A DNA stretch of 64,000 nt from Sipunculus nudus (taxonomy: Eukaryota; Annelida; Sipuncula; Golfingiida; Sipunculidae): the NCBI GenBank assembly GCA_026874595.1, contig CM049307.1, positions 96,260,330-96,324,329 of the forward strand, in the 5' to 3' direction. Below, one piece after another: positions 37,540 through 49,400 of the stretch. Both the position numbers and the translations under genes were made by a program. Position 1 is the first letter of the stretch, and every line of letters begins with the position of its first letter. Below the pieces are notes generated by a model, which worked only from the letters and a program-made list of their open reading frames with translations, ran no database searches and was not told the DNA's origin.

Positions 37540-37860
37540 TCAACCAGCGCCCCCGCCCCCCGCGGAACACACCCACTTATCACTTATGCTGATGAATATT
37601 CATGTCGGACTTGGTTGGTTGTGAAAATCCGATGGTCATAAAATGCACATATATTGAAGCAAAACGGAAGGATGCGTGCACAGTTTCGCATGCACAGGTG
37701 TCGCTTGATTATGTAAGGATTCTATTTTTAATGACAATGGCAAAAAGAAATTAATATGAACCCGAATTTACCTGCCAAAATACTCACCATGCCGTTTTAC
37801 CTGAAGATTGAACATCTGAGTAACGAGTGCGAGTAAAGCGTCACCTAGTGTTCAGTTAGA
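37540..37860. promoter_or_regulatory. Probable head-to-head promoter of ELOVL (minus) and NDC80 (plus)
   Basis: This stretch is less AT-rich and has more CpG than its surroundings (for example CGCCCCCGCCCCCCGCGG at about 37546). On the plus strand a strong donor (GACGAGACAG|GTGAGT) lies at 37948/37949. On the minus strand two donors (CTTCAG|GTAAAA at 37801/37800 and GGCATG|GTGAGT at 37788/37787) face the other way. First exons of both genes would thus start within about 150 bp of each other. No TATA box was assigned. Promoter activity is inferred from these divergent donors and the CpG content. Confidence 0.45.
37801..37850 (-). other. Candidate non-coding first exon on the minus strand
   Basis: A minus-strand segment ends at CTTCAG|GTAAAA (37801), or alternatively at GGCATG|GTGAGT (37788). 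It could be the untranslated first exon of the ELOVL gene, whose next visible exon is at 31963-31876. The transcription start is unknown and the outer limit is arbitrary. Confidence 0.3.
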
Positions 37861-37948
37861 GTTCTACTAGAGAACGGGGATTCCGGAAATGAACCTCGTT
37901 CTGAAATAAAAACGAGCGGGGCTTTCAAACAAGTTGTTGACGAGACAG
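37860..37948 (+). other. Candidate non-coding first exon of NDC80
   Basis: The sequence before the donor GACGAGACAG|GTGAGT lacks a long frame and holds one short ATG frame (ATGAACCTCGTTCTGAAATAA). The next exon starts at 40339 after ATTCCAG and holds the NDC80 ATG nine bases in, so an upstream non-coding exon is required. This is the best nearby candidate. Its start is arbitrary. Confidence 0.45.
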
Positions 37949-38786
37949 GTGAGTTCTCATTCAATCATGTTGATTGATCGTCACCATTAGTTACTGTTTC
38001 ATGATACTCTTGTTTACTTTCCAGTCAAATTTCAGGGTTCCCCATTAAAGGTTGAAATAATTAAGCAATGTTTAGACAAGGAAATTCAAATCAGAATCGG
38101 AAGGGATGTTGTCAACGTAACTTCTGTTCTGAAAATGGGATTCAGTCTCAAAACTGTAAAACGTCAAATTGAAAAAAAATTGGAATAAATGTAGAAAGTA
38201 ACGTTTGTTATGCGACATTAGAAATAATCCACAAATGACTAAAGAGATCTGGATATAGTCATGAATATTTGTGAAGGAAAAGTTAGGGATCGCACTTGAA
38301 CTGTACAACTGCAACTGCACTACAGTAACACTAACAGTGGGATGTAGTCTACAGACTAACGTTACAGGTTTTAGCCACTGTGCTTCCTCTTATCTGGCCA
38401 ATCAAGGGGCTGCATGTATGACTGGAGACTGGATTGAGCAGGGCTACCAGGATCATTAAGAGTGGGCTGAGACTGGTACCAGCCTCATAGTCCGAGCTCA
38501 TCTGGTCACATTTCATAATTTAAGGTGGTGCCACTTTCACAAAAAATACCAGGTTTTCTCATCAGGGGCTGAAACACTGCTTCAGTATGAGACTGCATGG
38601 CAAGGGTGCTTAGTGGTGGATGACTGTTTTTACAGCTATTAACTGAAATAATCTAATTAGGGTACTATGTTAATTTAAATTGTGTGAATGAATTGGAGAG
38701 ATAGAGAGAGAAATGGAAAGATCTATACAGAATGGATTGAAATGGAAGAGATCAAGAGAGATTACCTGTACTTAACCCGATTTATT

Positions 38787-39454
38787 CAGACTCAATATTA
38801 TTTGGCCCTGCCATGTATATATTATATATATATTGAGTCTGATAACCATTCAATGAGAGTTTCTACTATACAAGTCTGAGACCACACACCAACCAATGGC
38901 TTAGTAACCAGTGTCAACAGGTGTTACTATTACCCATACCAGCGCGTCACTCTTCAAAGTTGGCCAGTTTAAACAAAATGTAATAAATTTCTGGCTCTTA
39001 GTCGGTTGAGTCAGCGAGGCTTTCAGTGAGGTATTCACAATATTACATATAAATATGACTAACCTGTACTATGTAGGCCGTATATAATTTTGTATCATAA
39101 TTTGAAGTTAGCTTATACAACATGATAAAGTAAATTATATTGCAAAAGTCCTTATACGGCTGTTCTTCTCTGTCCCTACTAAATTTGCTGATAAGCCTCT
39201 GGTTAAAAGTACAGTAAATGTTTAAAAATGATGATCAAAGTTTATTTTTAGTTGCTTTCAAAATCATGAAACACATACCTATTGGTGTAATTTACTGTAA
39301 AAACGGTGTTATCCTGTGTCTTGTTGTTAGGCAGTTAACAGGCTGTCAAAGAAGATGCAACGGATCCATTGCGTATAACCTGGCTTATATTTTAGAAACT
39401 CACTGCATCACTATGGGACTCAATATATGGCAGGGCCAAATAATATTGAGTCTG
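38787..39454. mobile_element. MITE-like element with inverted, self-folding ends
   Basis: The left end CAGACTCAATATTATTTGGC (continuing CCTGCCAT) recurs inverted at the right end, ATGGCAGGGCCAAATAATAT then TGAGTCTG, a perfect 28-bp match. Each end is also a small hairpin, since the left end is followed at 38830-38841 by ATATTGAGTCTG. ATT flanks both sides and could be a 3-bp target duplication. The interior is non-coding. Confidence 0.6.
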
Positions 39455-39891
39455 ATTAAGAGGGTAACTTGACTCATGTATAAATTGTAACTTTATGTTA
39501 AGTATGCATGAAATTATTGGCACTTTCAAGAAAATCTACTTTAATTCGCTAGTGGACCACTCCGCTTGCATAGAAACATACATGGTGGCAAGAAACATAG
39601 GAAGAGCCACATTTTTTCTTTTATTTTACTGAAATTTACTAACATCCATTTTGCTAAAATTGTTTTTATTTTTCTAAAAAGTGGAATTTAATACTTAAGT
39701 AAGAATTGAATCGAGAATTAAGTCAAAGGTAAAAAATCGATAATTGAATCAATTCTAAGGGCCCTCACAATTTACAGGCCTAATGGAAGTATAGCCTTAC
39801 ATTGAGAGAATAACTGCCCAGATTAGTGTCTAACCAATATCAGTGAATTCAGTGTGCACAGAAGTCACAATTCTATTATATATATGCAGAA

Positions 39892-40010
39892 GTTGAATGG
39901 TCACCAGTTGCAAACTCTGGTCCATCTGACTTGCCATCACACACCCTTGTTAAATGAGTTCAGATTATTTTGGCGGGCCCCCACATGTTATAAATGTGGA
40001 TATAAACAAA
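39892..40010 (+). repeat. Dispersed ~130-bp repeat, copy 4
   Basis: This is the same family as 9789-9922. It has GTTGCAAACTCTGG, CTGACTTGCCATCACA, CCCTTGTTAAATGAG, GATTATTTTGGCGGG and CCCACATGTTATAAATGTGG in order. Confidence 0.6.
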
Positions 40011-40338
40011 ATGAGCGAATTGTGTATGGTGGAATCACCTTTTTTTTCACTCATTTTTATAAAAGCTTCATTTGATAATCTTTAGGTAGTGGACATCAGA
40101 TATCTAAATAAACCTAGTGTCATATCGACCCTCTGGCGTTATGACCAGATTACTGGCGCCAGAGTGTCATTACATCTAAATCTGAGGAACGCATTATAAG
40201 GCCTTATGAAGATGAAAATATTTTTCGCATTTCTGACAACACTTCATGGCCTATAAGTACACTGTCAATCAACATAAACCAGACCAATCATTAGCATTTT
40301 TTGTGTTCTTTCTAATAATACCAAACCTGTAATTCCAG

Positions 40339-40417
40339 GCTGTGGCCATGAATAGAAAGTCAAGTTCAAGACAATCGTTACGTGTCATTTCTGACAATCC
40401 TGTCGCAGGAGGAAGTC
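40339..40417 (+). CDS. NDC80: NDC80 coding exon 1 (residues 1-23)
   Basis: The acceptor TAATTCCAG is followed by GCTGTGGCC and the ATG at 40348. The donor is AGTC|GTAAGT, phase 1. It encodes the start of the basic tail (MNRKSSSRQSLRVISDN). Confidence 0.85.
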
Positions 40418-43400
40418 GTAAGTATCTAAATTATATGCAAGCTTTCATATAAATATTTAATTGTAATTAATTCCCCCAGTGTAAAGGGTAGATGCTTTAT
40501 ACTCAATTTTGCAAGTATGCCAACTGTCTGAAAAACTGTTAGATTCTAATGATAGACAAATTTGTAATTGTAGAGGATAAATGAGATTTTGGAAGCTATA
40601 TTTATTTTATTTGTTTTATGTCTTTATTTATCCATTTAAAATCAAAATAGAAGTCAGTGAAAATGTCTGTTATGGTTGGCTGGTGGTATAAAATCAAACG
40701 ACACAGCAATTTAAGTTTAAAATCACCAAAAAGCCAAAAAGTTATTACTAAGCCAAAACACATACTGCCAGTCTATTGGTTAAATGTGATTGCCAGAGTG
40801 ACTTGTCGGAGTACCATCTTATGAGATACAGGCATATCCGCCAAGTAACTAATGACTTTACTAACAGCTTGATAGTGGCCACACTCATCCCCTTCAGGCA
40901 CCAGAGACTAAGTGAAGTTCTTGCTCCTTGCCCCAGGACAGCCTACTTTACCGATATAGGGTAGCTTATCAATGGGTAAGTGCTCTGATATCTTACACAT
41001 TGAATCTGCTGATGTATCCTGTCTCTCCAGGTGGGGCAAACAGGCTCTCATTTGGTGGACGTTCCTCGCTAGGCGGGCGATCATCCATCGCAGGCGGGAG
41101 ACTCTCAGTGGCAGGAAGTCATGCTCCCTCTAAACTCAAGAGGAAAAGTCAAGACAAGAAAACGACCCCAAGTAAAAGGTACAGCATACCAAGTCAATTA
41201 TAGGAAACTTTAAAAAAAATTTACAGTGTGTGACCAAGAGAGCTTAACTCTAGAAAATGCCCAAATTTTCAGTTATTTATTTTCCAACTCAATACAGCCT
41301 CTTTACAATCTAAACAATGGTGTATTAACTTTTTTGTAATTACTGATTTTATTGCACTGTTTATAATTAATCATTTACATTTTAATGTGCTTCAGTGCTT
41401 TTCTCAGTTTCAGCGCTTTCTTTATAATAATAGTATTTAGGCCAGTTTTAACACTGACCTTTTCACAATTACAGATATTATGTGTGGACTTTGTTTAAAC
41501 CAGTGGACACAGTGTCAGATGATTTCAGTTATATTCTCTCATGTCAGTATTTAATTGGCATGAAATGAGTATAATATGAGGCCTTGTTACCTTCCTTCCA
41601 ATACACTTGTTTCTTAGTTTTTAGCTCAGCTGACTGTAAGTCATCTGAGCTATAGTCGTGGTCCGTCGTCCCGCCATTAACAGGGTACATTTTAAAACCT
41701 TGGGCCTACATATCCAAAATGTTGCATACCTTTAGATGTCCCAAAATTCTCCTACCATACCGAAAATTGGGTCTTAAGGACTTCGTTCCTTCGAGATAAT
41801 AAGGAAAAACACCCGTTTTTTTTTTTTTTTAAAAAAGCCATTGTTACACTTTAAGGCTGCCTTATATCAAAAACAATGATCTGTTTTTGATCATATTTAG
41901 TATTCAAATTCTTCCATACATTTTCTATGAACATATCAAAATTTAGGTCAGTATTGGGTATTATTTTGAAGTTATGGGCCCAAGTATAATGCAATTTTTA
42001 AAAAATCAGGAAATATATTTACTCACCTAACATGAGAATTGCTGAAGCTGGAGACTTTTTACAGGAATTTAACTTTATTTAATCAAGATTCATTTGTTTA
42101 CCCATATTTAGATCTGAATTTCGCAAATTTTTCAAGTTATTATCATAAATAAAAAATCAATACCTTAAATTTTGTCCAACTTTGGCAATGGCACATTTTT
42201 TCCCAGTAAGCACTGTTTATTTTTTACAGCATATATACATAAGGATTTCATCTTTTAAAATCTGAAATTTCAAAGGAATTGATTGAAAAGAGTAGCTTTT
42301 ATTCAAGTTTTCATACACCATGTCAAATGTTGTTTACATCTAGCCCACCTAGTAACACAGCCTTCACTTGCATTATGTAATCCACCCCAGGCAGCTTGCC
42401 TTGGCCCAGCTTGGCCACTACTAGCAGGCTTCCACTCTGCCCTGCACTTCCCCCCCCCCCCCCCCCCCCCCAGATGGTGCATAAACTTTTCTTTTATTCT
42501 TGGCTATGCTACATTTTAGATTTTGAATTGTACCACCAGGGTTACAATGATTAAAGTGCACATTTGATTGTGTCCACAAAGTGGTGTATTGCTATGAAAG
42601 TGTGGATGTTTATCAGATAAGTAAATTCTTACTTCAGAAGAGTAAAAACTTCACCAGATGTGAAATTGACTATTAATTCCAGTAATAAATTATAGCCGAG
42701 ATAGTAATTAGCACAATGATTTTCTTTGTCCCTCATTCAACCTTCAGTGTGTATATTTTATTTGAAAAGATGTTTTTATTTTATCAAATTTACTGAATCT
42801 TTTATTTTATTTCAGTGAATAAAATTAAGCATGTACTGAAAACTCCAATGTGCAAAACTTTTAAATAGTGATTCAAGGAATAATCTTGTAGATGCCATGG
42901 TGTGGCATTATTTTCTTTTAATTTCAGTTTAAACATTTGTGATTTAAAAATAATAAAATATATGTGTATGCATAATATGACCCAATATGAGCTACACTCT
43001 GGATAAATAATGATTCCAACTTAGAATTCTAATATATTAACTTATATTTTCAGTTTTTTTTATTACAAATTTATAAAACTTTTTAATAAAAAAAAATGAA
43101 TCAGATAAAAACTTAATGGAAAAAGTTGCTTATATATAAACTTAAATGCATTATTCCCTTGAAAGTGAAATAAAGGTATTAGTCCATTCTGTCAACTTGC
43201 ATGTCCATCCGTAAATTTTTTCATATGCATCACAGTATCTCAACACTTTTACTGATTTTCTTCATGACAGTCTTGTCAGAGTATTAGTTTGCAATCATAT
43301 ATTTAGAACTTTACTATAACCAAGTAGGAAGGCCCCTTTCCTCTTAGGTTCTCATATGCTTATATAAAGGAAAAACAGTACAATAGAATATTTTGCATTT

Positions 43401-46400
43401 GCAAAAATTTCAAACTTCACATGAGCGCCGTGACCCATGGGTCCCTTGTTTTCATTTATTTTCATGTTATTCAGTTATGTTTATTTTACTCTAATTTTTA
43501 CATCATTGTTATTTGAATACTACCTTGTGTTTGACCAGATGTCAGTGTAAGTCATGTGACCACATGTTTTGCTCAGGGCCAGTGGATCCCATCATGGAGC
43601 GTACAACCAGGCCGGCATCCTGAAAGATCCTCGACCAATCAACAGCAAGCTCTTCAAGGACAGGAATATAGCGGAGTTAGTTGAGGTAGGTTTAAGTCCT
43701 ATGTCCATATGTGCACATACTATGAGTGACTAGTGTATATAGTATATCATGTGCTGTCTACAGTATGCCAAATCAGGATAGTTGCCGGATTAAGCTGACA
43801 TCCACTAAATTGACTTTTAAGATACTGGTTATCTCATTTTTTGTGAGGGTTTCAAATTTGCAAAGCCAGCTAAAGGGAAATTATCACAAAAATTAAACCA
43901 CCTTGAATGAGACCCCTCATCTACATTGATGAATAGTCCTTTAAACTGAAGCCTCATTGCATCTGGTGTAAGTTATCTGTGCCCCTTGAAGTACAGAGTT
44001 AAAGGAAAAAGATTGATATAATTAATGCATCTGGTGTAAGTACTGTAAATTCTCTATTATAAGCTGCACCCAGACTTTTCTGTTTCCTATCCTTGATAGA
44101 TTGAGTAAAAGAAGATCTGGTAATATGTGCCCCTGGCATTACAGAGGGAAAGAAAATAAATTGATATTATAAATGATAATGCAATTTTCAGGTTTTCTGT
44201 AAATCAAAGATTCACACATCTAGGGTGGCAGTATGTCGTCAGTTTCATTCTGGGGTGGTGCTTCACTTTAACACAGTGATGTCACACATGGCCCCAGTAA
44301 CACTCAGGGTAGATCATTCAAGTATTCATTTCACCACTTAGAGCTATCTCTCAAATTAAGATTCCATTTGTGATGTTTTTCAGTTCCTCAGCAGCAGTGG
44401 TTATTCCAATCAGTTATCACCCAAACTGCTTCAAGCTCCACCGACCAGAGATTTCATCAAAATATTTGAGGTGAGTGAGAAAGTCATTTTCCAGTTACCT
44501 AGCTGGTGGCAATAAGAATGGGCCAACCTTTTCTAGTCCCTCATCTGAGTTACATACAAAAAATTACAAAATAGAGACAGTTTTTTATATGCCCTTCTTA
44601 TAAGCAATATGGTATACCCACGGTCCATTCATCTATCTGTCAGCTAACTTTTAGTGTTCTTAACAGCGCTTCAGTGGATTTTGACAAAACTTACCATAAC
44701 TACTTACCAATAAATTATCTTGCCAAAGTTAAATTATAGGCAAAGTCAATTCCTATTTAATGAGGTCAGAAATTACCAGGCTACTTTGTGGTGTTGTGTT
44801 GATAACTTACCAGGGATATGATCGATTTTGATGACACCAAACAGAAATATTAACCAATATAATACCTATATAAGTTTGATTCACAGCAAAATCTTTGCAT
44901 ATTAAATAAGGCCAGAAGTCACCAGACTTTGGTAGGGCCATGGTGACTTTCCAAAAATATGATGGATTTTCATGAAATTCATTAAAATATTTACCAAAAT
45001 TGCCAAAATATTTAAATATTTAGATTCTCACCCATGCATATTTAATGAGGTCAAAGGTCACAAGATATATGACTGGCGTATCAGGTATCCTTGCAGTGGT
45101 CTTCTTATACCAATGCAAATATGACTTTTTGGACAGGCATAATTTCTTTAAAATATTCAGAGAAACTGTATTAGAACAGTAAAGAATGTGTAAAATTAGA
45201 CTGCATAACAATTGATAGATGCATTAACAATTCACATAATAAGTAAGCTGGTGGGACAGGATTTTTGTAGCCGTTAGAGTTTTGTTGGTATAAACCCAGT
45301 TCTTTGATGTTTGATGTAGTATAATGTGATAAAAGGCTTCCTAAGTCTACTGAACAGAACACTCCCTGGTCAAGGATTACCTGTATCTTAATGTATATAT
45401 TTCAAATGATTTTCATGAATACACACACACACATGTATTATGATACATTTAACTTTCTCTTTCTTTTTTTCTTGCAGTTCATGTTTTCGTTTCTGCACAG
45501 TTCTTACAAAACTACAACAAAACATGAAGAAGAGATCCCAAAGATATTTAAGGAGGAGCTTCAGTATCCATTCACCATCTCCAAAGCCTCAATGTACACC
45601 GTCGGTAGTCCTCATACCTGGCCTCACCTCCTAGCTGCTCTCAGCTGGTTAAGGGAACAGATACAGGTAAGAAAGTCCCTCTGATGTGCACCGTCAGTAG
45701 TCCTCATACCTGGCCTCACCTCCTAGCTGCTCTCAGCTGGTTAAGGGAACAGATACAGGTAAGAATGTCCCTCTGATGTGCACCGTCAGTAGTCCTCATA
45801 CCTGGCCTCACCTCCTAGCTGCTCTCAGCTGGTTAAGGGAACAGATACAGGTAAGAATGTCCCTCTGATGTGCACCGTCAGTAGTCCTCATACCTGGCCT
45901 CACCTCCTAGCTGCTCTCAGCTGGTTAAGGGAACAGATACAGGTAAGAATGTCCCTCTGATGTGCACCGTCAGTAGTCCTCATACCTGGCCTCACCTCCT
46001 AGCTGCTCTCAGCTGGTTAAGGGAACAGATACAGGTAAGAAAGTCCCTCTGATGTGCACCGTCAGTAGTCCTCATACCTGGCCTCACCTCCTAGCTGCTC
46101 TCAGCTGGTTAAGGGAACAGATACAGGTAAGAAAGTCCCTCTGATGTGCACCGTCAGTAGTCCTCATACCTGGCCTCACCTCCTAGCTGCTCTCAGCTGG
46201 TTAAGGGAACAGATACAGGTAAGAAAGTCCCTCTGATGTGCACCGTCAGTAGTCCTCATACCTGGCCTCACCTCCTAGCTGCTCTCAGCTGGTTAAGGGA
46301 ACAGATACAGGTAAGAAAGTCCCTCTGATGTGCACCGTCAGTAGTCCTCATACCTGGCCTCACCTCCTAGCTGCTCTCAGCTGGTTAAGGGAACAGATAC

Positions 46401-49400
46401 AGGTAAGAATGTCCCTCTGATGTACACCGTCGGTAGTCCTCATACCTGGCCTCACCTCCTAGCTGCTCTCAGCTGGTTAAGGGAACAGATACAGGTAAGA
46501 AAGTCCCTCTGATGTGCACCGTCAGTAGTCCTCATACCTGGCCTCACCTCCTAGCTGCTCTCAGCTGGTTAAGGGAACAGATACAGGTAAGAATGTCCCT
46601 CTGATGTGCACCGTCAGTAGTCCTCATACCTGGCCTCACCTCCTAGCTGCTCTCAGCTGGTTAAGGGAACAGATACAGGTAAGAATGTCCCTCTGATGTG
46701 CACCGTCAGTAGTCCTCATACCTGGCCTCACCTCCTAGCTGCTCTCAGCTGGTTAAGGGAACAGATACAGGTAAGAATGTCCCTCTGATGTGCACCGTCA
46801 GTAGTCCTCATACCTGGCCTCACCTCCTAGCTGCTCTCAGCTGGTTAAGGGAACAGATACAGGTAAGAATGTCCCTCTGATGTGCACCGTCAGTAGTCCT
46901 CATACCTGGCCTCACCTCCTAGCTGCTCTCAGCTGGTTAAGGGAACAGATACAGGTAAGAATGTCCCTCTGATGTGCACCGTCAGTAGTCCTCATACCTG
47001 GCCTCACCTCCTAGCTGCTCTCAGCTGGTTAAGGGAACAGATACAGGTAAGAATGTCCCTCTGATGTGCACCGTCAGTAGTCCTCATACCTGGCCTCACC
47101 TCCTAGCTGCTCTCAGCTGGTTAAGGGAACAGATACAGGTAAGAATGTCCCTCTGATGTGCACCGTCAGTAGTCCTCATACCTGGCCTCACCTCCTAGCT
47201 GCTCTCAGCTGGTTAAGGGAACAGATACAGGTAAGAATGTCGCTCTGATGTGCACCGTCGGTAGTCCTCATACCTTGCCTCACCTCCTAGCTGCTCTCAG
47301 CTGGTTAAGGGAACAGATACAGGTAAGAATGTCGCTCTGATGTGCACTGTTGGTAGTCCTCATACCTGGCCTCACCTCCTAGCTGCTCTCAGCTGGTTAA
47401 GGGAACAGATACAGGTAAGAATGTCCCTCTGATGTGCACCGTCAGTAGTCCTCATACCTGGCCTCACCTCCTAGCTGCTCTCAGCTGGTTAAGGGAACAG
47501 ATACAGGTAAGAATGTCCCTCTGATGTGCACCGTCAGTAGTCCTCATACCTGGCCTCACCTCCTAGCTGCTCTCAGCTGGTTAAGGGAACAGATACAGGT
47601 AAGAATGTCGCTCTGATGTGCACCGTCAGTAGTCCTCATACCTGGCCTCACCTCCTAGCTGCTCTCAGCTGGTTAAGGGAACAGATACAGGTAAGAATGT
47701 CGCTCTGATGTACACCGTCGGTAGTCCTCATACTGGCCTCACCTCCTAGCTGCTCTCAGCTGGTTAAGGGAACAGATACAGGTAAGAATGTCCCTCTGAT
47801 GTGCACCGTCAGTAGTCCTCATACCTGGCCTCACCTCCTAGCTGCTCTCAGCTGGTTAAGGGAACAGATACAGGTAAGAATGTCGCTCTGATGTGCACCG
47901 TCGGTAGTCCTCATACCTGGCCTCACCTCCTAGCTGCTCTCAGCTGGTTAAGGGAACAGATACAGGTAAGAATGTCGCTCTGATGTGCACCGTTGGTAGT
48001 CCTCATACCTGGCCTCACCTAGCTGCTCTCAGCTGGTTAAGGGAACAGATACAGGTAAGAATGTCGCTCTGATGTGCACCGTCAGTAGTCCTCATACCTG
48101 GCCTCACCTCCTAGCTGCTCTCAGCTGGTTAAGGGAACAGATACAGGTAAGAATGTCCCTCTGATGTGCACCGTCAGTAGTCCTCATACCTGGCCTCACC
48201 TCCTAGCTGCTCTCAGCTGGTTAAGGGAACAGATACAGGTAAGAATGTCGCTCTGATGTGCACCGTCGGTAGTCCTCATACCTGGCCTCACCTTCTAGCT
48301 GCTCTCAGCTGGTAAAGGGAACAGATACAGGTAAGAATGTCCCTCTGATGTACACCGTTGGTAGTCCTCATACCTGGCCTCACCTCCTAGCTGCTCTCAG
48401 CTGGTTAAGGGAACAGATACAGGTAAGAATGTCGCTCTGATGTGCACCGTCGGTAGTCCTCATACCTGGCCTCACCTCCTAGCTGCTCTCAGCTGGTTAA
48501 GGGAACAGATACAGGTAAGAATGTCGCTCTGATGTACACCGTCGGTAGTCCTCATACCTGGCCTCAACTCCTAGCTGCTCTCAGCTGGTTAAGGGAACAG
48601 ATACAGGTAAGAATGTCGCTCTGATGTGCACCGTCGGTAGTCCTCATTCCTGGTCTCACCTCCTGGCTGCTCTCAGCTGGTTAAGGGAACAGATACAGGT
48701 AAGAATGTCACTCTGACGTGCACCGTCGGTAGTCCTCATACCTGGTCTCACCTCCTGGCTGCTCTCAGCTGGTTAAAGGAACAGATACAGGTAAGAATGT
48801 CACTCTGACGTGCACCGTCGGTAGTCCTCCTACCTGGCCTCACCTCCTGGCTTCTCTCAGCTGGTTGAGGGGACTGATACAGGTAAGAATGTCACTCTTA
48901 CGTGCGCCAGAATTATACCTTCCAGAGTAATATATCCTTACCATCCTCTACAGAATTATATCCTTCTTCATATAGTTTTATGAAATACTTGTATTGATCA
49001 AACAACTGTTCACAAATGCATGTTTCTTTTAATACAGGATAAAGCTGAAATTATAGGCATTTATATAAGGCTTTCTGATGAAGTTTGTTGCCCCTTCCAT
49101 GCTGTTTTAATCTTTAATGAGAATTTTCTTATTTACATTTTCCTTCTCATTAATAGATTTTTTTTGGTGGTTACTATAGTATGTCTTTGTTGCAATGTTG
49201 AGCAGGGACAAACATTCTTGTGCTAAGTGTAAATACACGAGTTATAAGCTGATCGTAGGTAGAATGCATATGCTTTTTACTGTCATCTACACCCTTTTTG
49301 CCACTCAGTTAGGTGCTTTAGTGTTGCACAGTATGCAAACAGCAGCAAGTGTCCAAAATAAGTTCCATCGGTCAATTTTTTTATATTCTTCACTGATTTT

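Noticed and set aside
38271-38459. 62-codon plus-strand frame upstream of NDC80
   Set aside because: It has no recognisable motif or splice sites that join it to NDC80, and NDC80 already has a start at 40348 in a suitable exon.
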